A DNA stretch of 64,000 bases from Mycobacterium triplex (GTDB lineage Bacteria > Actinomycetota > Actinomycetes > Mycobacteriales > Mycobacteriaceae). Of this stretch, positions 59,075-64,000 are shown piece by piece (position 1 is the stretch's first letter; every line of letters starts with the position of its first letter). The position numbers and the translations under genes were made by a program. The notes below the pieces were generated by a model that ran no database searches, had not been told where the DNA came from, and was given only the letters and a program-made list of their open reading frames with translations. The stretch is from contig NZ_HG964446.1 of NCBI RefSeq assembly GCF_000689255.1, forward strand, positions 3,888,734 to 3,952,733, read 5' to 3'.

Positions 59075-60321
59075 CCAGGCCTTCCACTGCTAACGGCGGT
59101 TACCCCAGTGTTGTGGTAACCGCTGTCGCGGCGACGACGTCGATCGCGCCGGACATCGAGAGCACGTGGAAGGGCTTGCTGGCCGGCGAGAGCGGCATCC
59201 GTGTCCTCGAAGACGAATTCGTCGACAAATGGGATCTGCCCGTAAAAATCGGGGGGCACCTCAAGGAGCCGATCGACAACCACATGGGGCGGTTGGACCT
59301 GCGGCGCATGTCGTATGTCCAGCGCCTGGCCAAATATCTCAGCGGCCAGCTGTGGGAGTCGGCCGGCAACCCGGAGCTCGATCCGGACCGGTTCAGCGTC
59401 GTCGTTGGCACCGGCCTGGGCGGCGCCGAGCGGATCGTCGAGAGCTATGACCTGATGAACGAGGGTGGCCCCCGCAAGGTGTCCCCGCTCGCCGTTCAGA
59501 TGATCATGCCCAACGGCGCCGCTGCCGTAGTCGGTCTGGAGCTCGGAGCGCGGGCCGGGGTCATCACCCCGGTGTCGGCGTGTTCGTCGGGCTCCGAGGC
59601 AATCGCTCACGCGTGGCGCCAGATCGTCATGGGTGACGCCGACGTCGCCGTCTGCGGCGGTGTCGAAGGCCCGATCGAGGCGCTGCCCATCGCGGCGTTC
59701 TCGATGATGCGGGCCATGTCGACTCGCAACGACGAGCCCGAGCGTGCGTCGCGGCCGTTCGACAAGGACCGCGACGGCTTCGTGTTCGGCGAGGCCGGAG
59801 CCCTGATGCTCATCGAGACCGAAGAGCACGCCAAGGCCCGCGGCGCCAAGCCGTTGGCCCGGCTGATGGGTGCCGGCATCACCTCGGACGCTTTCCACAT
59901 GGTGGCGCCCGCGGCGGACGGCGTGCGCGCCGGTCGCGCAATGACCCGGTCGCTGGAGCTGGCGGGCGTATCCGCCAAGGACATAGACCACGTGAACGCA
60001 CACGGGACGGCGACGCCGATCGGCGACACCGCCGAGGCCAATGCCATCCGCGTCGCCGGATGCGAGCGGGCCGCCGTGTATGCGCCGAAGTCGGCGCTGG
60101 GGCACTCGATCGGCGCAGTCGGGGCGCTCGAATCGGTGCTCACGGTGCTGACACTGCGGGATGGCGTCATTCCGCCAACCCTTAATTACGAAACACCCGA
60201 TCCCGAGATCTCTTTGGACGTCGTCGCGGGCGAACCTCGCACCGGCGATTTCCGTTACGCGATCAACAACTCATTCGGGTTCGGCGGCCACAACGTGGCC
60301 CTCGCCTTCGGGCGTTACTGA
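59071..60321 (+). CDS. kasA: Beta-ketoacyl-ACP synthase KasA
   Basis: This 416-residue KAS II-type condensing enzyme elongates meromycolate precursors. The active-site cysteine is C171 in PVSACSSGSEAIA. The two histidines are in VNAHGTATPIGD and KSALGHSIGAVG. GTG 59071 is coupled to acpM. It is the known target of thiolactomycin-type inhibitors. Confidence 0.97.
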   Translation: MTRPSTANGGYPSVVVTAVAATTSIAPDIESTWKGLLAGESGIRVLEDEFVDKWDLPVKIGGHLKEPIDNHMGRLDLRRMSYVQRLAKYLSGQLWESAGNPELDPDRFSVVVGTGLGGAERIVESYDLMNEGGPRKVSPLAVQMIMPNGAAAVVGLELGARAGVITPVSACSSGSEAIAHAWRQIVMGDADVAVCGGVEGPIEALPIAAFSMMRAMSTRNDEPERASRPFDKDRDGFVFGEAGALMLIETEEHAKARGAKPLARLMGAGITSDAFHMVAPAADGVRAGRAMTRSLELAGVSAKDIDHVNAHGTATPIGDTAEANAIRVAGCERAAVYAPKSALGHSIGAVGALESVLTVLTLRDGVIPPTLNYETPDPEISLDVVAGEPRTGDFRYAINNSFGFGGHNVALAFGRY

Positions 60322-60347
60322 GCACGAGAGGAATATTCGCCACAGCC

Positions 60348-61601
60348 ATGACAGAGCTGGTTACGGGGAAAGCCTTCCCCAATGTGGTCGTCACCGGCAT
60401 CGCCGCGACGACCGCCCTCGCACCCGATGTGGAAAACACCTGGAAGTTGTTGCTAGACGGCCAGAGTGGGATCCGCACCCTCACCGACCCGTTCGTTGAG
60501 GAGTTCGACCTGCCGGTCCGCATCGGCGGGCATCTCGTGGAGTCGTTCGACGATCAACTCACTCGTGTTGAGCTGCGCCGCACCGGCTACCTGCAGAGGA
60601 TGTCCACCATCTTGGGCCGCCGGGTGTGGGAGAACACCGGTTCACCCGAAGTCGACACCAACCGCCTGGCGGTGTCTGTCGGCACCGGAATGGGTTCGTC
60701 GGAAGAGATGGTCTTCAGCTACGACGACATGCGCGCTCGTGGCATGAAGGCCGTCTCCCCGTTGGGCGTGCAGAAGTACATGCCCAACGGTGCGGCCGCG
60801 GCGATCGGACTGGAACGGCATGCCAAAGCCGGTGTGATGACACCGGTTTCGGCGTGCGCGTCCGGCTGCGAGGCCATCGCCCGGGCCTGGCAGCAGATCG
60901 TGCTGGGTGAGGCCGACATCGCAATCTGCGGTGGCGTCGAGACCCAAATCGAGGCGGTGCCGATCGCGGCGTTCGCCGCAATGCGCATCGTGATGTCGAC
61001 CAACAACGACGACCCCGCCGGCGCCTGCCGTCCGTTCGACAAGGACCGCGACGGGTTCGTGTTCGGCGAGGCCGGCGCGCTGATGGTGATCGAGACCGAG
61101 GAGCACGCCAAGGCTCGCGGCGCGAACATCCTGGCCCGGATCATGGGCGCCAGCGTCACCTCCGACGGCTTCCACATGGTGGCGCCGGACCCCAACGGCG
61201 AACGTGCCGGCCACGCGATGACGCGGGCGATCCAGCTCGCGGGCATCACCCCCAACGAAATCGACCACGTCAACGCCCACGCCACCGGCACCCAGGTCGG
61301 CGACCTGGCCGAGAGCAAGGCCATCAACAAGGCCCTCGGTAGCAACCAGCCGGCGGTCTACGCGCCCAAATCCGCTCTCGGCCACTCGGTCGGCGCGGTC
61401 GGCGCACTGGAATCGATCTTGACGGTCCTCGCGTTGCGGGAGCAGGTCATCCCGCCGACACTGAATCTGGAAAACCTCGATCCAGAAATCGATTTGGACG
61501 TGGTGGCGGGTAAACCGCGGCCGGGCAACTACCGGTTCGCGATCAACAACTCGTTCGGATTCGGCGGTCACAACGTGGCGATCACCTTTGGACGGTATTA
61601 G
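60348..61601 (+). CDS. kasB: Beta-ketoacyl-ACP synthase KasB
   Basis: This 417-residue paralogue of KasA completes full-length meromycolates. PVSACASGCEAIARAW holds the active-site Cys; VNAHATGTQVGD and KSALGHSVGAVG hold the His pair. ATG 60348 (MTELVTGKAFPNVVVTG) matches the conserved part of M. tuberculosis KasB; the longer annotated N-terminus there is not supported here. It starts 26 bases after kasA. Confidence 0.97.
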   Translation: MTELVTGKAFPNVVVTGIAATTALAPDVENTWKLLLDGQSGIRTLTDPFVEEFDLPVRIGGHLVESFDDQLTRVELRRTGYLQRMSTILGRRVWENTGSPEVDTNRLAVSVGTGMGSSEEMVFSYDDMRARGMKAVSPLGVQKYMPNGAAAAIGLERHAKAGVMTPVSACASGCEAIARAWQQIVLGEADIAICGGVETQIEAVPIAAFAAMRIVMSTNNDDPAGACRPFDKDRDGFVFGEAGALMVIETEEHAKARGANILARIMGASVTSDGFHMVAPDPNGERAGHAMTRAIQLAGITPNEIDHVNAHATGTQVGDLAESKAINKALGSNQPAVYAPKSALGHSVGAVGALESILTVLALREQVIPPTLNLENLDPEIDLDVVAGKPRPGNYRFAINNSFGFGGHNVAITFGRY

Positions 61602-61649
61602 AACCCAGCGGTATTGAACCCCGAGCTCACCGGAAACAGGAGATCTGCG

Positions 61650-63071
61650 ATGACACTCATGGCCCCCGAGGCGGTCGGCGAGTCACTCGACCCCCGCGAC
61701 CCGTTGCTGCGTCTGAGCAACTTCTTCGACGACGGCAGCGTCGAGCTGCTGCACGAGCGTGACCGCTCCGGCGTGCTGTCCGCGGCGGGCACCGTCAACG
61801 GTGTGCGCACCATCGCGTTCTGCACGGACGGAACCGTGATGGGCGGCGCGATGGGCATCGAGGGCTGCCAGCACATCGTCAACGCCTACGACACCGCCAT
61901 CGAAGAGCAGAGCCCGATCGTGGGCATCTGGCACTCCGGCGGTGCCCGGTTGGCCGAGGGCGTCAAGGCGCTGCACGCGGTGGGCCTGGTGTTCGAGGCG
62001 ATGATCCGGGCGTCGGGCTACATCCCGCAGGTCTCGGTCGTCGTCGGCTTCGCCGCCGGCGGCGCGGCGTACGGGCCGGCGCTGACCGACGTCATCGTGA
62101 TGGCGCCGGAAAGCCGGGTGTTCGTCACCGGGCCGGACGTGGTGCGCAGCGTCACCGGTGAGGACGTGGACATGTGCTCGCTGGGCGGTCCGGAAACCCA
62201 CCACAAGAAGTCCGGCGTGTGCCACATCGTCGCCGAGGACGAGCTCGACGCTTACGAGCGTGGTCGCCGCCTGGTCGGATTGTTCTGCCAGCAAGGCCAT
62301 TTCGACCGCACCAAGGCCGAGGCCGGTGACACCGATATCCACGCGCTGCTGCCGGAATCGGCGCGGCGGGCCTACGACGTGCACCCGATCGTGACCGCGA
62401 TCCTCGACAACGACACCCCGTTCGACGAGTTCCAGGCCAACTGGGCGCCGTCGATGGTGGTCGGCCTGGGCCGGCTGTCGGGCCGTACGGTCGGCGTGCT
62501 GGCCAACAACCCGCTGCGGCTGGGTGGCTGCCTGAACTCCGAAAGCGCCGAGAAGGCAGCCCGTTTCGTGCGGCTGTGCGACGCGTTCGGTATTCCGCTG
62601 ATTGTCATCGTCGACGTTCCGGGCTACCTGCCCGGTGTCGACCAGGAGTGGGGCGGTGTGGTTCGCCGCGGCGCCAAACTGCTGCACGCGTTCGGTGAGG
62701 CCACCGTCCCGCGGGTCACGCTGGTCACCCGAAAGACGTACGGCGGGGCCTACATTGCGATGAACTCCCGCTCGCTGAACGCGACCAAGGTGTACGCGTG
62801 GCCGGACGCCGAGGTGGCCGTGATGGGCGCCAAGGCCGCGGTCGGCATTCTGCACAAACGCAAGCTGGCCGCCGCGCCCGACCACGAGCGCGAAGCGCTG
62901 CACGACGAGTTGGCCGCCGAGCACGAGCGGATCGCCGGCGGCGTGGACAGCGCCATCGAGATCGGGGTGGTCGACGAGAAGATCGACCCGGCGCACACCC
63001 GCAGCAAGCTCTGCGAGGCGCTGGCCGAGGCGCCCGCCCGTCGCGGTCGCCACAAGAACATCCCGCTGTAG
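61650..63071 (+). CDS. accD6: Acyl-CoA carboxylase beta subunit AccD6
   Basis: This 473-residue carboxyltransferase makes malonyl-CoA for FAS-I and FAS-II with an AccA3-type alpha subunit. SGGARLAEGVKALH and VVGFAAGGAAYGPAL are N-domain oxyanion motifs; DVPGYLPGVDQEWGGVVRRGAKLLHAF and RKTYGGAYIAMNS are the C-domain ones. ATG 61650 with AGGAG eight bases upstream gives exactly the M. tuberculosis length; an ATT-like extension from 61614 is not used. Confidence 0.96.
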   Translation: MTLMAPEAVGESLDPRDPLLRLSNFFDDGSVELLHERDRSGVLSAAGTVNGVRTIAFCTDGTVMGGAMGIEGCQHIVNAYDTAIEEQSPIVGIWHSGGARLAEGVKALHAVGLVFEAMIRASGYIPQVSVVVGFAAGGAAYGPALTDVIVMAPESRVFVTGPDVVRSVTGEDVDMCSLGGPETHHKKSGVCHIVAEDELDAYERGRRLVGLFCQQGHFDRTKAEAGDTDIHALLPESARRAYDVHPIVTAILDNDTPFDEFQANWAPSMVVGLGRLSGRTVGVLANNPLRLGGCLNSESAEKAARFVRLCDAFGIPLIVIVDVPGYLPGVDQEWGGVVRRGAKLLHAFGEATVPRVTLVTRKTYGGAYIAMNSRSLNATKVYAWPDAEVAVMGAKAAVGILHKRKLAAAPDHEREALHDELAAEHERIAGGVDSAIEIGVVDEKIDPAHTRSKLCEALAEAPARRGRHKNIPL

Positions 63072-63081
63072 TCTCTCAGCG

Positions 63082-63141
63082 CGCGAGCGTAACGTCACGC
63101 CGGCAGACAACGCCGAATCTCGGCGTGCGGTTACGCTCGCG
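63082..63141. terminator. Nested hairpin between convergent accD6 and glpD
   Basis: An outer 12-bp stem CGCGAGCGTAAC / GTTACGCTCGCG (63082-63093 with 63130-63141) encloses two competing inner stems. One is CACGCCG / CGGCGTG (63096-63102 with 63121-63127) and the other CGCCGA / TCGGCG (63111-63116 with 63120-63125). The glpD stop codon lies in the right arm. It probably ends both converging transcripts. Confidence 0.6.
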
Positions 63142-64000
63142 AATGGCCGATCACGAACTCAGCCGCCACGGCCTCGACCCGCTCGCGATCGCGGGGCACC
63201 AGGCCGATCCGGGTCCGGCGATCGAGGATGTCGTCGACGTCCAGGGCGCATTCATGGGTGACCGCGTATTCGAACTCCGCGCGGGTCACGTCGATCCCCT
63301 CGGCAACCGGCTCGGTCGGGCGCTCGCAAGTGGCAACCGCGAGGACGTTGGGCGCCTCGGCGCCGTAGCGGGCCACCAGGGAGGCGGGCAGCTCGGACGG
63401 CGGCTCTGCGACCGGCCCGGGGTTGGACGGCGCCCCGATCAGCGGCAGGTTGCGAGTCCGGCAATTCGCGGCCGGTAGATGTCGCAGGCTCACGGCGCGG
63501 TCCAGGACGTCTTGGGCCATGAAGCGGTATTCGGTCAGCTTGCCGCCGATCACGCTGATGACCCCGGACGGCGACTCGACGACGGCGTGCTCGCGCGACA
63601 CGTCGGCGGTGCGACCCTCCCCGGTGTCGATCAACGGCCGCAGCCCGGCGTAGGCGCCGATCACATCGGTGGCCCGCAGCGCGGTCCCCAGCGCGGTGTT
63701 CACGGTGTCGAGCAGGAACTCCACCTCGCCCGAAGACGGCTCCGGCACATCGGGGATCGGACCGGGCGCGGCTTCATCGGTGAGCCCGAGGTAGACCCGG
63801 CCCAACTGTTCGGGCATCGCGAACACGAAACGATTGAGCTCGCCGGGAATCGGAATCGTCAGCGCCGCAGTCGGATTCCCGAACGCACTGGCGTCGAAGA
63901 CCAGGTGGGTGCCGCGGCTGGGCCGCAACCGCAGTGAGCCGTCGATCTCCCCCGCCCAGACCCCGGCCGCGTTGATCACCGCGGCGGCCGACACGTCGAA
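63131..64000 (-). CDS. glpD: FAD-dependent glycerol-3-phosphate dehydrogenase GlpD, C-terminal part
   Basis: The frame is open from the window edge (64000) to TAA 63131, 289 residues, so the N-terminal FAD-binding part lies beyond the window. INAAGVWAGEID, RPSRGTHLVFDASAF, YAGLRPLI, VISVIGGKLTEYRFMAQDVLDRAV and the C-terminal ECALDVDDILDRRTRIGL segment are typical of GlpD. The enzyme oxidises glycerol-3-phosphate to dihydroxyacetone phosphate at the membrane. Confidence 0.92.
   Translation of the reverse strand, partial: FDVSAAAVINAAGVWAGEIDGSLRLRPSRGTHLVFDASAFGNPTAALTIPIPGELNRFVFAMPEQLGRVYLGLTDEAAPGPIPDVPEPSSGEVEFLLDTVNTALGTALRATDVIGAYAGLRPLIDTGEGRTADVSREHAVVESPSGVISVIGGKLTEYRFMAQDVLDRAVSLRHLPAANCRTRNLPLIGAPSNPGPVAEPPSELPASLVARYGAEAPNVLAVATCERPTEPVAEGIDVTRAEFEYAVTHECALDVDDILDRRTRIGLVPRDRERVEAVAAEFVIGHSRA

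Overview
The window is mycobacterial chromosome. It is GC-rich, uses many GTG and TTG starts, and follows the gene order of the Mycobacterium tuberculosis Rv2207-Rv2249c segment almost gene for gene: cobT/cobS, ilvE, gcvT, adenylyl cyclase, pepB, ephD, dlaT, lipB, lipA, glnA1, glnE, glnA2, the Hip1 pair, panB, rnpB, the cobC/ptkA/ptpA block, cobD, ahpE, aceE, the FAS-II cluster and glpD1. Several gene groups are present that I do not recall at these places in M. tuberculosis. A non-tuberculous, probably slow-growing Mycobacterium is the best reading; the species cannot be named from this sequence alone.

Layout. 1-8 kb: the end of cobT, cobS, ilvE, gcvT, a class III adenylyl cyclase, a leucyl aminopeptidase and the two-domain EphD. 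8-16 kb: the lipoate block (dlaT, lipB, lipA), interrupted by an NAD(P)-binding protein gene and a DUF222/HNH (13E12-type) gene, then two membrane protein genes. 16-25 kb: nitrogen assimilation. glnA1 reads rightward; glnA2-glnE reads leftward and continues through start/stop overlaps into a thioesterase-like and an F420-type oxidoreductase gene. 25-30 kb: two tiny exported CxC proteins, two exported alpha/beta-hydrolase proteases (Hip1 type) and panB. 30-35 kb: small exported proteins, a CYTH/CHAD protein, RNase P RNA, and a P450/ferredoxin/TetR group. 35-43.5 kb: an overlapping leftward operon (RNase H-phosphatase, zinc-ribbon coiled coil, NIF3, CobC), a hydrolase, ptkA-ptpA-SURF1 and cobD. 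43.5-51.5 kb: accessory region with a DUF2236 protein, SDR, VOC protein, epoxide hydrolase, a decayed mycothiol-dependent isomerase-type gene, a proline-rich DUF732 protein, a glycosyltransferase, DUF3349, a PhoU homologue and tRNA-Val. 51.5-64 kb: ahpE, DUF3052, a lipoprotein, aceE, the MabR-type regulator, fabD-acpM-kasA-kasB-accD6 and the 3' part of glpD.

How it fits together. AceE and DlaT are E1 and E2 of pyruvate dehydrogenase; LipB and LipA make the lipoyl groups of DlaT and of the glycine cleavage H protein that GcvT works with. GlnE adenylylates GlnA1. FabD, AcpM, KasA, KasB and AccD6 elongate meromycolate chains, and EphD acts on mycolate precursors. Cobalamin genes (cobT, cobS, cobC, cobD and the phosphatase domain of the RNase H fusion) are scattered through the window.

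The most interesting non-standard features are: the two small secreted paralogues at 25.2-25.75 kb, whose predicted mature forms are both 36 residues; a roughly 120-bp intergenic element present in two inverted copies (29.0 and 42.5 kb) and carrying 20-bp units; palindromes with an AACGTG or AGCGTRA core that recur mainly between convergent genes; mutually exclusive hairpins after aceE; and a 24-bp direct repeat that supplies the stop codons of two convergent genes. I saw no CRISPR array, prophage or complete insertion sequence.
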